This document shows, in pieces, positions 1 through 8,474 of a stretch of DNA of 64,000 bases. Source of the stretch: Pseudomonadota bacterium (GTDB lineage Bacteria; Pseudomonadota; Gammaproteobacteria; Burkholderiales; Burkholderiaceae_B); assembly GCA_023387815.1 (NCBI GenBank), contig JAEWHK010000010.1, positions 50,017-114,016 on the forward strand, read 5' to 3'. A program made the translations under genes and the position numbers. The notes beneath the pieces were generated by a model, which did not search any database, was not told the origin of the DNA, and worked only from the letters and a program-made list of their open reading frames with translations. The stretch's first letter is position 1. Every line of letters begins with the position of its first letter.

Positions 1-1070
1 CTGACCGCCCCATCAAAAAGCGGCGTGCTGGTATCAAAGGATTTACCCACGATCACTTTCATTTCAATCAGGTTCTCCGCCTTCTGATTTCGAATGTGAT
101 AGGCGCGCAGCACAAATTCGGGCACATTCACCACAATGCGGCGCTCGCCTTCCACAAGCGGAGTCCAGCGCAGGCGCTCCATGCTGATCTGGATCTGACG
201 GATGCGATCGATGGGCCGCACATTCAGCTGTTGCAGTGTGCCCTTGCCCAGTACCCCATCAGGCTCAAGACCATGCCGTTCCTGAAAGCGCTTGATGCCC
301 TCGACGATGCTGGCGTCATAGACTGTGGGTACCGGTGTGCCCTGTGGCAGATCGCCCAGCAGCACCAGTCGTTCCGTCAGTGCAGGCAGTCCGGAATAAG
401 ACTGCCCCTCGGTGAGCTTATTGCCCGGGAGTGCAGGCAATGACTGGTCCATTGAAGGATTCTTCTGCAGTCCACGATAGATGACCAGCGCCTGCATCAG
501 CGAGTTGTACATGGGAATGCTATCGGTCAGCGATTTGACTGCCGGTTTCAGATTGTCCTGCGCGATCGCACTGGACAGAAACAGGTCTGCATCGGTATCA
601 CTGAATGGTCGCTTGGAATAATGATTCTTGATCAGGGCCGGAGAAATGCGTCCATTCTTGAGGATCTTGACGTAGGCCCGCATTTGCGTCGTCAGATCAC
701 GATCGAATTGTTCAATCTCTTCAGCCGAAGCAGCGTAGCTGACTCGCTGCCATTGCGACTGTAATCTGTCTACATGAAACCAGCGCGGATCCAGTCCGTG
801 CTGATCGGCGGTGGACAGCAGTTCAATGGCGTCCTTTGCCTGATCTATGGGACGCCCGTCTGCGATCCATGTGACCGGGGGTGCTTCAAAAGTGGCACGC
901 CCAAAATCGGAAGGCAGCGTAAAGCCGCTATCGGGAACCGTAAACCCTGCGCCGGCATTATCCTGCGCTGCGGGTGCCGGCGATTGCGCCTGAGGCTGGC
1001 TCTGAGCATGGGCCGTGATGGCAAGCATCAGTGCCATGGTTACTGCTGACAGCTTTTTGGAAAAGGTCAT
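1..1070 (-). CDS. Murein L,D-transpeptidase (LdtD/YcbB type), 3' end outside window
   Basis: The first 356 residues are visible; the gene runs off the left edge. Residues 1-22 form a signal peptide (cleavage near AHA-QS) followed by a Pro/Ala/Gln-rich linker. Residues 80-200 match the helical scaffold of the LdtD family. A peptidoglycan-binding repeat lies at about 253-283 (KRFQERHGLEPDG...LG.GTL). The YkuD catalytic domain begins at about 311 (RRIVVNVPEFVLRAY); its Cys/His motif lies beyond the edge. By family the enzyme makes 3-3 crosslinks in periplasmic peptidoglycan and can bypass beta-lactam-sensitive transpeptidases. E. coli LdtD is about 615 aa, so roughly 40% is missing here. The family call is firm; the exact paralogue is not. 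Confidence 0.88.
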   Translation of the reverse strand, partial: MTFSKKLSAVTMALMLAITAHAQSQPQAQSPAPAAQDNAGAGFTVPDSGFTLPSDFGRATFEAPPVTWIADGRPIDQAKDAIELLSTADQHGLDPRWFHVDRLQSQWQRVSYAASAEEIEQFDRDLTTQMRAYVKILKNGRISPALIKNHYSKRPFSDTDADLFLSSAIAQDNLKPAVKSLTDSIPMYNSLMQALVIYRGLQKNPSMDQSLPALPGNKLTEGQSYSGLPALTERLVLLGDLPQGTPVPTVYDASIVEGIKRFQERHGLEPDGVLGKGTLQQLNVRPIDRIRQIQISMERLRWTPLVEGERRIVVNVPEFVLRAYHIRNQKAENLIEMKVIVGKSFDTSTPLFDGAV

Positions 1071-1162
1071 AGGGTCGGTTTACCTTCAGTGATTCAGACG
1101 GGCAGTTATCAGGTATGGTAATACCGGGATCAGAACCCCGATATCACGAACAGAAAATGCAA

Positions 1163-1819
1163 TCAGAGATTTGCCTTGAAAAACTCCACGGTGCGGGTAC
1201 GCGCCAGTTCACTGGCAAACGGATCGTAGGATCCGCGCTGGTCGCAGCCAAATCCGTGATCAGCGTCATAAACGCAGACATCCACTTGCGGCTGTGCATC
1301 GCGGATCGCCTGAACGTCGGCAGCGGGAATGGATTTATCTTTTTCGCCAAAGTGCATTTGCACTGGGCAATTGGGATGTTCATTGCGCAGTTCAGCGATA
1401 CCTGAGCCGTACCAGCAGGATGCGGCTGAAAAAAGCGAGCTGCGGCATGCAGCCATCCAGGTCAGTGTGCCACCCCAGCAAAAACCGACAATTGCGATTT
1501 TCTTCTGTGCAGAGAGTGCAGCGGCGGCCGCTTCAATATCCTTCAGGGCATCCTCGTAGCTGACTTTGGCTTTATAGTCCTTGCCAACATTAATGTCATC
1601 AGATGTGTAGCCCAGCTCAATACCTGGTTTGATTCGGTCAAACAGCGCCGGTGCAATCACGCGATAACCTTTTGACGCATAGAATTCACAAACATCACGA
1701 ATGTGACTGTTGACGCCAAAGATTTCCTGGAGAACCACCACGCCGTTTTCTGCATCCTCGGGACCTGCAACGTAAGCCTGAAGGGAATGGCCATCGGCGG
1801 ATTTCAGTGTCATGTTCAT
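1163..1819 (-). CDS. Dienelactone hydrolase family protein
   Basis: 218 aa alpha/beta hydrolase. The nucleophile motif is GFCWGG with Cys114, and the rest of the triad is seen as Asp161 (GEKD) and His188 (DADHGF), the Cys-Asp-His arrangement of dienelactone hydrolases rather than Ser hydrolases. The oxyanion region EIFGVNSHIRD at 32-42 is also typical. ClcD-type enzymes open dienelactones to maleylacetate in chloroaromatic breakdown, but no other ring-cleavage gene is nearby, so the substrate here is unknown. The start has a good AAGGAG site. The gene follows the LysR gene on the same strand, separated by a short duplicated sequence. Confidence 0.9.
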   Translation of the reverse strand: MNMTLKSADGHSLQAYVAGPEDAENGVVVLQEIFGVNSHIRDVCEFYASKGYRVIAPALFDRIKPGIELGYTSDDINVGKDYKAKVSYEDALKDIEAAAAALSAQKKIAIVGFCWGGTLTWMAACRSSLFSAASCWYGSGIAELRNEHPNCPVQMHFGEKDKSIPAADVQAIRDAQPQVDVCVYDADHGFGCDQRGSYDPFASELARTRTVEFFKANL

Positions 1820-1847
1820 CAGTGGCTCCTTGTATCGTCAATGAATG

Positions 1848-1880
1848 AGATTGTTCTGTTCTAAAGATTGTTCTGTTCTA
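1848..1880. repeat. 17-bp tandem duplication over the lysR stop codon
   Basis: The 16-base unit AGATTGTTCTGTTCTA occurs at 1848-1863 and again at 1865-1880, separated by one A. The minus-strand stop codon of the LysR gene (1878-1880) lies inside the second copy, so the other copy sits just downstream of the stop. It is one of several such junction duplications in this window. Confidence 0.95.
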
Positions 1881-2795
1881 TTGTACCTGCTGCACCGGCA
1901 ATGTGCCCTGCACCAGCAATCGGTTATTTCCTATCATGTCACATAAATGTTCCGAAAGCATCACAATACGTTTCAGGCGTTTCAGCTCTTCATGATAATA
2001 AATCCAGAAGCTGCGCGTGATTCCAATTCTGTCCTGCAATACAGGAATCAACTGAGGGTTTGTACCTGCCAGAAAACACGGCAGAATGGCCAGACCATGA
2101 CCTTGCAGACAACTGTAATACTGTGCGATCACACTTGTGCTTTTTATGACAGGTTTGGTGAACGGAAGAATATCTTCCAGATACCGCAGCTGATCGCTGA
2201 ACAGCAGTTCATCCACGTAACTGATGAATCGATGTTGATGCAGATCCTTTTCGCTGTTTACGGCGCCATATCGATCAAAGCACGCCTGAGTGCCATAAAG
2301 CAGCAGTGTGTAGTCGGTCAGCTTGCGGGTGACATAAGGACCGCGCGCCGGCCGTTCAATGGTGATGGCAATATCTGCCTCCCGTCGCGTCAGGCTCACA
2401 AATCGCGGCACGGGCAATACGTCAATTGTCATATCGGGAAAGCGGCTCTGAAACTGGGCACAAAGGGGCGCAATAATGCACGACCCGAAAGCCTCTGTGG
2501 CAGCCACCCGGACATGTCCTGCCGGGCTCTGACTCACGCCCTGCAGGTCTTCCTGGGCATTGTACAGTTGTGATTCCATCTGCTCGGCGTGAGCGAGCAG
2601 CTGCTGACCGGAGCGGGTCAGGGTAAATCCGGAGGTTCGCGATTTGTCGAAAAGCAGTTGTCCCAGGTCGGCTTCAAGCCGCCGGATGCGGCGCGTGACG
2701 GTTGTGTGCTCCACGCCCAGCCGCGCCGCTGCAGCGCTGGCTCTGTGTGTTCGCGCCACTTCCAGGAAATAGCGAATGTCATCCCAGTCTGGCAT
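1878..2795 (-). CDS. LysR-family transcriptional regulator, divergent from SBP-mmsA
   Basis: 305 aa. The N-terminal winged helix-turn-helix (about residues 4-62) begins WDDIRYFLEVARTHRASAAA, the form seen in LysR regulators with an 'HTTVTRRIRRLE' recognition helix; residues 90-300 are the effector-binding fold. It is transcribed divergently from the binding-protein/mmsA pair across a 125-base gap containing a 9-bp inverted repeat, so it probably controls those genes, and perhaps the downstream hydrolase. Its inducer cannot be read from sequence; methylmalonate semialdehyde precursors such as valine products or malonate semialdehyde are plausible by context only. Confidence 0.93.
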   Translation of the reverse strand: MPDWDDIRYFLEVARTHRASAAAARLGVEHTTVTRRIRRLEADLGQLLFDKSRTSGFTLTRSGQQLLAHAEQMESQLYNAQEDLQGVSQSPAGHVRVAATEAFGSCIIAPLCAQFQSRFPDMTIDVLPVPRFVSLTRREADIAITIERPARGPYVTRKLTDYTLLLYGTQACFDRYGAVNSEKDLHQHRFISYVDELLFSDQLRYLEDILPFTKPVIKSTSVIAQYYSCLQGHGLAILPCFLAGTNPQLIPVLQDRIGITRSFWIYYHEELKRLKRIVMLSEHLCDMIGNNRLLVQGTLPVQQVQ

Positions 2796-2837
2796 TTTCG
2801 TTGTGCATTAATGAACATTAGATGTGCAATTATTCTA

Positions 2838-2881
2838 TTGCAAAACTGATTTATACACATCAAACTTAATGCGTTTTGCAA
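2838..2881. promoter_or_regulatory. Candidate LysR operator in divergent promoter region
   Basis: TTGCAAAAC (2838-2846) and its exact inverse GTTTTGCAA (2873-2881) flank a 26-base AT-rich spacer in the gap between the divergent LysR gene and the SBP-mmsA genes. Each arm is an AT-rich 9-mer; the arm spacing fits two LysR dimer contacts on one DNA face. A further TGTGCA direct pair lies at 2802-2807 and 2823-2828. Operator function is inferred from position and symmetry. Confidence 0.5.
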
Positions 2882-2920
2882 ACAAAACAATAAAAGTATT
2901 ACAAAATCAAGGAGACTCCA

Positions 2921-4126
2921 ATGTTGATCAGAAAAACCGCAATCGCGGCCGCCGGGTGCATTGCGCTCAATGCGTGGGCCGCTGACATTCCCGAAGTCAA
3001 AATCGGCGTACTGACAGACATGTCGGGCACCTATGCATCGATGGGCGGCCCCGGTTCGGTCGCCGCCGCCCAGCTTGCCATTGATGAATGCCTTGCCGGT
3101 CCGTGCAAGGGAATGAAAATCGAACTGCTGTCGGCAGACAACCAGAACAAGGCCGATGTGGGGGCAGCCAAAGCCCGCGAATGGTTTGACCGTCAGGGTG
3201 TGACTGCGATTGCCGACCTGACCAATTCGGCCGTGGCACTGGCCGTGCAGAATGTGGCAAAGGAGAAAAACCGCATTGCCCTCTTCTCGGGGCCGGCCAC
3301 CACCGCGCTGACGAACAAGTCATGCTCGCCTACGGGCTTTCACTGGATGTTTGATACTTACTCCCAGTCTGTCGGCGGCGCCAAGGCAACCGTACAGGCT
3401 GGTGGTAAATCCTGGTTCTTTCTGACCGTGGACTATGCTTTCGGGCATTCCCTGGAAGCCGATACGGCCGCCATGGTCAAAAAACTGGGCGGCACGGTTG
3501 TCGGTCAGGTGCGCCATCCCCTGAACAATAGTGACTATGCTTCCTTCCTGCTGCAGGCACAAAGCAGCAAGGCCCAGGTCGTTGCGCTGGCCAATGGCGG
3601 ACAGGATACCGTCAACGCCGTCAAACAGGCCAAGGAATTTGGCATCAGCGAAAGTGACCAGCGCCTTGTTGCCCTGCTTATTTTCTTGTCTGACCTGCGT
3701 GCGCTCGGCAACGAAAGTGCCCAGGGCCTGACTTACGTCGATGGCTTTTACTGGGATTTCGATGATGGCACCCGCAAGTGGTCAGATCGTTTTGCCAAGG
3801 CCTTCAAGGGTCTGAAGCCCACCATGACGCAGGCCGGCGTTTACTCTAGTGTGCTGCATTACCTGAAAGGCGTGGCCGCTGCCAAATCCACTGACGGCGA
3901 CAAGGTCGCAGAGCAGATGCGCAAGCTGCCGATAGAGGATCCCATCATGCATAACGCATCCATCCGCGCGGATGGTCGTGTGATTCACGATATGTATCTT
4001 TACCAAGTCAAAAAACCGGACGAGAAGAAAAGTGAATGGGATTATTCCAAGCTGATTGCCACGATTCCCGCGCAAGAAGCGTTCCAGCCGCTGTCTGACT
4101 CCACCTGCCCCCTTGTCAAAAACTAA
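2921..4126 (+). CDS. Branched-chain amino acid-type ABC transporter substrate-binding protein (LivJ-like)
   Basis: 401 aa with a Sec signal peptide (cleavage near AWA-AD, residue 20). The mature part begins IPEVKIGVLTDMSGTYASMGGPGS, the hallmark start of type I periplasmic binding proteins of the Leu/Ile/Val family (Peripla_BP_6). A strong AAGGAG site precedes the ATG. It lies 12 bases upstream of mmsA, indicating an operon. No permease or ATPase of the Liv type is within the window, so it must borrow a transporter encoded elsewhere or act as a receptor. Many Burkholderiales carry such solo binding proteins beside catabolic genes. The ligand is unknown; linkage to mmsA suggests a small carboxylate or branched-chain compound. 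Confidence 0.9.
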   Translation: MLIRKTAIAAAGCIALNAWAADIPEVKIGVLTDMSGTYASMGGPGSVAAAQLAIDECLAGPCKGMKIELLSADNQNKADVGAAKAREWFDRQGVTAIADLTNSAVALAVQNVAKEKNRIALFSGPATTALTNKSCSPTGFHWMFDTYSQSVGGAKATVQAGGKSWFFLTVDYAFGHSLEADTAAMVKKLGGTVVGQVRHPLNNSDYASFLLQAQSSKAQVVALANGGQDTVNAVKQAKEFGISESDQRLVALLIFLSDLRALGNESAQGLTYVDGFYWDFDDGTRKWSDRFAKAFKGLKPTMTQAGVYSSVLHYLKGVAAAKSTDGDKVAEQMRKLPIEDPIMHNASIRADGRVIHDMYLYQVKKPDEKKSEWDYSKLIATIPAQEAFQPLSDSTCPLVKN

Positions 4127-4138
4127 AGGATTGATGTT

Positions 4139-5632
4139 ATGAGTGCTATACCTAATGTTCCACTGCTGATCAACGGCGAGAAAGTCCAGTCAGCCGCCAG
4201 CGAGTGGCTGGATGTGCTGAATCCGGCCAGCCAGGAAGTGGTTGCGCGTGTGCCGATGGCATCCGTGGAAGAAGTGGACAAAGCCGTGGCCAGCGCCAAG
4301 GCCGCGTTCCAGAGCTGGCGCAATACCAGCCAGGGGACGCGTATGCGCGTGATGCTGAAACTGCAGCAACTGGTGCGCGACAATACACAGAAACTGGCTG
4401 AACTGATCACGCTGGAACACGGCAAGACCTTGCCCGACGCCGAAGGCGAAGTCGGACGCGGCCTGGAAGTGATTGAACATGCCTGCTCGATTGTCAGCCT
4501 GCAGCTGGGCGAATATGCAGAAAATGCAGGCACGGGCATTGATGTGTATACGGTGATTCAGCCACTGGGCGTATGTGCCGGCATTACCGCATTTAATTTC
4601 CCGGTCATGCTGCCCTGCTTCATGTTTCCCATCGCTGTTGCCTGCGGCAATACCTTTGTCCTGAAGCCGTCCGAGCAGGATCCCAGCGCTTCCCTGTTCC
4701 TGGCTGAACTCGCACATGAGGCAGGCCTGCCACCAGGCGTATTGAACGTTGTTCACGGCGGCCCCGATGTTGCCAACCGCCTTTGCGAACACCCGGATAT
4801 CAAAGCCGTGTCCTTCATTGGATCTTCACATGTGGGCACACAGATCTATCAGCGCGCCTCCAATGCAGGCAAGCGCTGCCAGGCCATGATGGGCGCCAAG
4901 AACCACTGCGTCATCCTGCCGGATGCCGACAAAGAAGTGGCCTTGAACCAGCTGGTGGGGGCGGCCTTTGGCGCAGCCGGTCAGCGCTGCATGGCCACAT
5001 CGGTAGCGGTCATGGTGGGCGAAGCCAAAGACTGGATTGATGAGTTTGTAGAAAAATCCAAAGGTCTGAAAGTCAATGCCGGCAGTGATCGCAAGGCGGA
5101 TCTTGGACCACTGGTCTCGCCACGTGCCAAACAGCGTGTCGCACAACTGATTCAAAGCGGTGTGGATGAAAAAGCCAGTCTGCTGCTGGATGGCCGCGAC
5201 GTTGCAGTGCAAGGCTATGAGAATGGGAATTTTATCGGCCCGACCATCTTCAGCGACGTTAAAGAAGAAATGGCAATTTATCGCGAAGAGATTTTCGGGC
5301 CGGTGCTCTGCATTGTGTGTGTGGACACGCTGGAGGACGCCGTGGAATTCGTCAATCGCAATCCCAATGGTAACGGTGTGGCGATCTTCACGCAAAGCGG
5401 AGGCAATGCCCGATACTTCCAGAACAATATTGACGTCGGCCAGATCGGCATCAATATTCCGATTCCGGTCCCCGTTGCGTGGTTCAGCTTCACCGGCTCG
5501 CGCGGCTCAAAACTGGGAGACCTGGGACCCAATGGCAAACAGGCATTGCTGTTCTGGACACAGACCAAGTCGGTGACTGCCCGCTGGGCCTCGCATGACA
5601 AGGGTGTAAACACCACAATCGCACAGAAGTGA
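4139..5632 (+). CDS. mmsA: CoA-acylating methylmalonate-semialdehyde dehydrogenase
   Basis: 497 aa aldehyde dehydrogenase. Cys284 in GQRCMATSV is the catalytic thiol. The general-base Glu of ordinary aldehyde dehydrogenases is replaced in MMGAKNHCVI (about 250-259), which is diagnostic of MmsA, whose acyl-enzyme is attacked by CoA rather than water. Reaction: methylmalonate (or malonate) semialdehyde + CoA + NAD+ to propionyl-CoA (or acetyl-CoA) + CO2 + NADH. Used in valine, myo-inositol and beta-alanine breakdown. It ends 31 bases from the convergent prp regulator; its product propionyl-CoA is the substrate of the neighbouring prpC. Confidence 0.95.
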   Translation: MSAIPNVPLLINGEKVQSAASEWLDVLNPASQEVVARVPMASVEEVDKAVASAKAAFQSWRNTSQGTRMRVMLKLQQLVRDNTQKLAELITLEHGKTLPDAEGEVGRGLEVIEHACSIVSLQLGEYAENAGTGIDVYTVIQPLGVCAGITAFNFPVMLPCFMFPIAVACGNTFVLKPSEQDPSASLFLAELAHEAGLPPGVLNVVHGGPDVANRLCEHPDIKAVSFIGSSHVGTQIYQRASNAGKRCQAMMGAKNHCVILPDADKEVALNQLVGAAFGAAGQRCMATSVAVMVGEAKDWIDEFVEKSKGLKVNAGSDRKADLGPLVSPRAKQRVAQLIQSGVDEKASLLLDGRDVAVQGYENGNFIGPTIFSDVKEEMAIYREEIFGPVLCIVCVDTLEDAVEFVNRNPNGNGVAIFTQSGGNARYFQNNIDVGQIGINIPIPVPVAWFSFTGSRGSKLGDLGPNGKQALLFWTQTKSVTARWASHDKGVNTTIAQK

Positions 5633-5663
5633 GCCACGTGTCGCGCTAAACACAATTGTCATA

Positions 5664-7130
5664 CTATGCAAGTGAATGAGTCATTGGATAGGGAAAGATA
5701 CTGCTCTCATTTTCATTGACATCCAGTTCACGGCCGATATAGGGAAAAGCGCGCTGAGCACATTGTGTACGCTCACATACCCGGCACCCCATGCCAATGG
5801 GGGTCGGGTTATCGGGATTTCTGATATCCAGGCCCCGGGCGTACACAAGGCGATGCGCATGTTCTACGTCGCACCCTAACGCAACAGCGAACTCTTTACC
5901 AGGCTGGCCAAAACCGCCAGCCTGGTGAAACACGGTACGCGCAATCCACAAGTAAACCCGTCCGTCCGGCATGCGCGCCAGTTGCCTCAGAATTCGGCCA
6001 GGATTTGAAAAGGCTTCATAGACATTCCAGAGCGGACAGGCGCCACCCACCCGCGAAAAATGAAAATGCGCCGCCGATTGACGCTTCGATATATTCCCGG
6101 CCCGGTCTACCCGGATAAAGAAAAAGGGCACACCCGCCGCTTCGGGACGCTGCATCGTGCTCAGGCGATGACAGATGGTTTCGAAACTGACACCAAAGCG
6201 CTGGCCCAGCAAATCAATATCGTAATGTAGTTGTTCGGCCGCTTCCAGGAACCGGGTGTAAGGAAGAATGAGTGCTGCTGAAAAGTAATTGGCAAGACCA
6301 AGGCGCACCAGGCGGCGTACGGCCTCACTGGAAAACCTTGGCGTATCCACCATGCGTTCGAGCATAGGATCAATTTCCAGAAAAGCCAGTTGCGTTCCCA
6401 TTTGGAAAGCCTGCTGTCCAGGCTTCAGATATGCGGGCAGACTCAGTCGCCGATGATCAGGATCGTAATACCGCTGAAGGTTTTTATCCGAGGCCAGGGT
6501 ATCCACAATCACACCATGCCTGTCCTGCAATCGGCGAGCCAGCTGCTCGACCAGGCCCGATGGTGTTGTCTCTGACAAGCCCCAGGATATATGGCACTGT
6601 TCGGCGTGCGCATCGAGCTCCGAGAAATGATTATGATGGGTAAAGAAGAAATCGCGTGCTTCTTCGTAAGGTTGGGTAGGCGCAACCAGCGGCTCCTGAC
6701 CGTCTTTCTGATCCTGATAGGTCATTTTTTCAGCCATCGCTTCCAGGCGATCCACGGCCTCCCGATGACGGCGATGCAAATGGATTAGCGCCCGGCCCAC
6801 AGCCGGCATATTCATTGCAATCTCCCGCATTTCGGTCAGTGAAATCCGCGCTTCCTCGTTGCCACCCAGCGGAGAAGCCGGCAACGTTGCCGCCACCTCA
6901 CGAAGCGCAGACACCATGCGCGTCTGCTCGTCTTCAGAAAAAGCATTGATGTCGACATCGAGCACTTCACTCAGACGCAGCAGAACCGGCATCGTCAATG
7001 GCCGCTGGTTCTGTTCGATCTGGTTCAAATAACTGGGTGACAGATCCAGCATGCGCGCCAGACCACTTTGAGTGAGCTTGCGCTCTTCGCGCAGGCGCCG
7101 CAGGCGAACACCCATAAATATTTTGCGCAT
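5664..7130 (-). CDS. XRE-family short-chain fatty acyl regulator (RamB/ScfR type) of the methylcitrate genes
   Basis: 488 aa from the ATG at 7130; a GTG one codon upstream is also possible. Residues 5-60 are an XRE helix-turn-helix (RLRRLREERKLTQSGLARMLDLSPSYLNQIE). The middle holds an ImmA/IrrE-like segment and the C-terminus the ScfR domain, with the conserved Cys cluster CRVCERTQCAQRAFP. Actinobacterial RamB and proteobacterial relatives sense acyl-CoAs and control acetate and propionate genes. It is divergent from prpC and faces candidate TTCGCAAA operators. This replaces the sigma-54 type PrpR used in enterics. Repressor versus activator cannot be decided from sequence. Confidence 0.92.
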   Translation of the reverse strand: MRKIFMGVRLRRLREERKLTQSGLARMLDLSPSYLNQIEQNQRPLTMPVLLRLSEVLDVDINAFSEDEQTRMVSALREVAATLPASPLGGNEEARISLTEMREIAMNMPAVGRALIHLHRRHREAVDRLEAMAEKMTYQDQKDGQEPLVAPTQPYEEARDFFFTHHNHFSELDAHAEQCHISWGLSETTPSGLVEQLARRLQDRHGVIVDTLASDKNLQRYYDPDHRRLSLPAYLKPGQQAFQMGTQLAFLEIDPMLERMVDTPRFSSEAVRRLVRLGLANYFSAALILPYTRFLEAAEQLHYDIDLLGQRFGVSFETICHRLSTMQRPEAAGVPFFFIRVDRAGNISKRQSAAHFHFSRVGGACPLWNVYEAFSNPGRILRQLARMPDGRVYLWIARTVFHQAGGFGQPGKEFAVALGCDVEHAHRLVYARGLDIRNPDNPTPIGMGCRVCERTQCAQRAFPYIGRELDVNENESSIFPYPMTHSLA

Positions 7131-7176
7131 CACAACTCAATTTGAATGTTTCGGATCAACTGATTATATCTGCAAT

Positions 7177-7194
7177 ATTCGCAAAATTCGCAAA
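7177..7194. promoter_or_regulatory. Tandem ATTCGCAAA operator candidate upstream of prpC
   Basis: Two perfect, abutting copies of ATTCGCAAA lie between the divergent regulator and prpC. RamB in Corynebacterium recognises a (A/G)AACTTTGCAAA-like core, so TTCGCAAA is a reasonable relative. Related degenerate cores follow toward prpC (ATATTCGCC near 7216, ATTTCGCGA near 7239, CTGCGAAC near 7261). The position fits control of both divergent promoters; binding is inferred. Confidence 0.6.
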
Positions 7195-7314
7195 TGCGCC
7201 ATTGCCATTTCACGGATATTCGCCTTCTAAATAATGCATATTTCGCGAGTCTTGCGTAAACTGCGAACACAAATGTTCAATTGAAGTCCGTAACCGATAA
7301 GAGGAAGACAGACC

Positions 7315-8469
7315 ATGACAAACACTACCGAAGCCAAGGGCGTTAAACCCAAGAAATCCGTTGCGCTGTCCGGCGTTGTTGCCGGCAATACCGCGCTGTG
7401 TACAGTGGGACGCAGCGGTAACGATCTGCACTATCGAGGCTATGACATCCTGGATATTGCTGAAACCTGTGAATTCGAAGAAGTCGCCCATCTGCTTATT
7501 CACGGGAAATTGCCCAATAAAGCCGAACTGACGTCCTACAAGGAAAAACTGCGTCGCCTGCGCGGCCTGCCGGCGCAATTGCAAATCGCGCTGGAGACGC
7601 TGCCTGCAGCCAGCCATCCGATGGATGTCATGCGCACCGCTGTGTCGATCCTGGGATGCGTGTTGCCAGAGAAAGACGACCACAACGTGCCCGACGCGCG
7701 CGATATCGCAGATCGCCTGATGGCAAGTCTGGGACCCGCCCTGCTCTATTGGTATCACTATAGCCATAACGGCAGGCACATCGATATCGAAACTGACGAC
7801 GACAGTATCGGCGGCCACTTCCTGCATCTGCTGCACGGCAAAAAGCCGTCAGACGAATGGGTGCGCGCCATGCACACTTCCCTTATTCTGTATGCCGAGC
7901 ACGAATTCAACGCATCCACCTTTACCAGCCGCGTGATTGCGGGTACGGGTTCGGATATGTATTCGGCCATTACCGGCGGAATCGGTGCATTGCGCGGGCC
8001 CAAGCATGGCGGCGCCAATGAGGTGGCTTTTGAAGTCCAGAAACGCTATGAAACGCCCGATGAAGCTGAAGCCGATATCCGCAAGCGTGTAGAGAATAAG
8101 GAAGTAATCATTGGATTTGGCCATCCGGTGTACACTGTTTCCGATCCGCGCAACAAAGTCATCAAGGAGGTTGCGCGTACGCTGTCGGCAACACAGAAGA
8201 ACACGAAAATGTTCGATATTGCCGAGCGCCTGGAAAGCGTGATGTGGGATATCAAGAAAATGTTCCCCAATCTGGACTGGTTCTCTGCCGTGTCATATCA
8301 CATGATGGGCGTGCCTACCGCCATGTTCACGCCGCTTTTCGTGATCGCGCGGACTGCAGGATGGTCTGCCCACATTATTGAGCAACGCATCGACAATAAA
8401 ATCATTCGTCCGACGGCCAATTACACTGGGCCCGAAGACCAGACATTTGTTCCACTGGATAAGCGCTGA
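7315..8469 (+). CDS. prpC: 2-methylcitrate synthase
   Basis: 384 aa citrate-synthase fold. The catalytic set is visible: His231 (GPKHGGANE), His270 (GFGHPVY) and Asp321 (NLDWFSA). The [17 protein letters not shown] start and short length are typical of PrpC rather than GltA. It condenses propionyl-CoA with oxaloacetate to 2-methylcitrate, the first step of the methylcitrate cycle. First gene of the four-gene cluster, AGGAAG site upstream, 5 bases before acnD. Likely induced through the divergent ScfR-type regulator. Confidence 0.96.
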   Translation: MTNTTEAKGVKPKKSVALSGVVAGNTALCTVGRSGNDLHYRGYDILDIAETCEFEEVAHLLIHGKLPNKAELTSYKEKLRRLRGLPAQLQIALETLPAASHPMDVMRTAVSILGCVLPEKDDHNVPDARDIADRLMASLGPALLYWYHYSHNGRHIDIETDDDSIGGHFLHLLHGKKPSDEWVRAMHTSLILYAEHEFNASTFTSRVIAGTGSDMYSAITGGIGALRGPKHGGANEVAFEVQKRYETPDEAEADIRKRVENKEVIIGFGHPVYTVSDPRNKVIKEVARTLSATQKNTKMFDIAERLESVMWDIKKMFPNLDWFSAVSYHMMGVPTAMFTPLFVIARTAGWSAHIIEQRIDNKIIRPTANYTGPEDQTFVPLDKR

Positions 8470-8474
8470 TTGTT

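Noticed and set aside
1119..1142. Hairpin ATACCGGG...CCCCGATAT after the dienelactone hydrolase gene
   Set aside because: One internal mismatch and no U-run; too weak to call a terminator.
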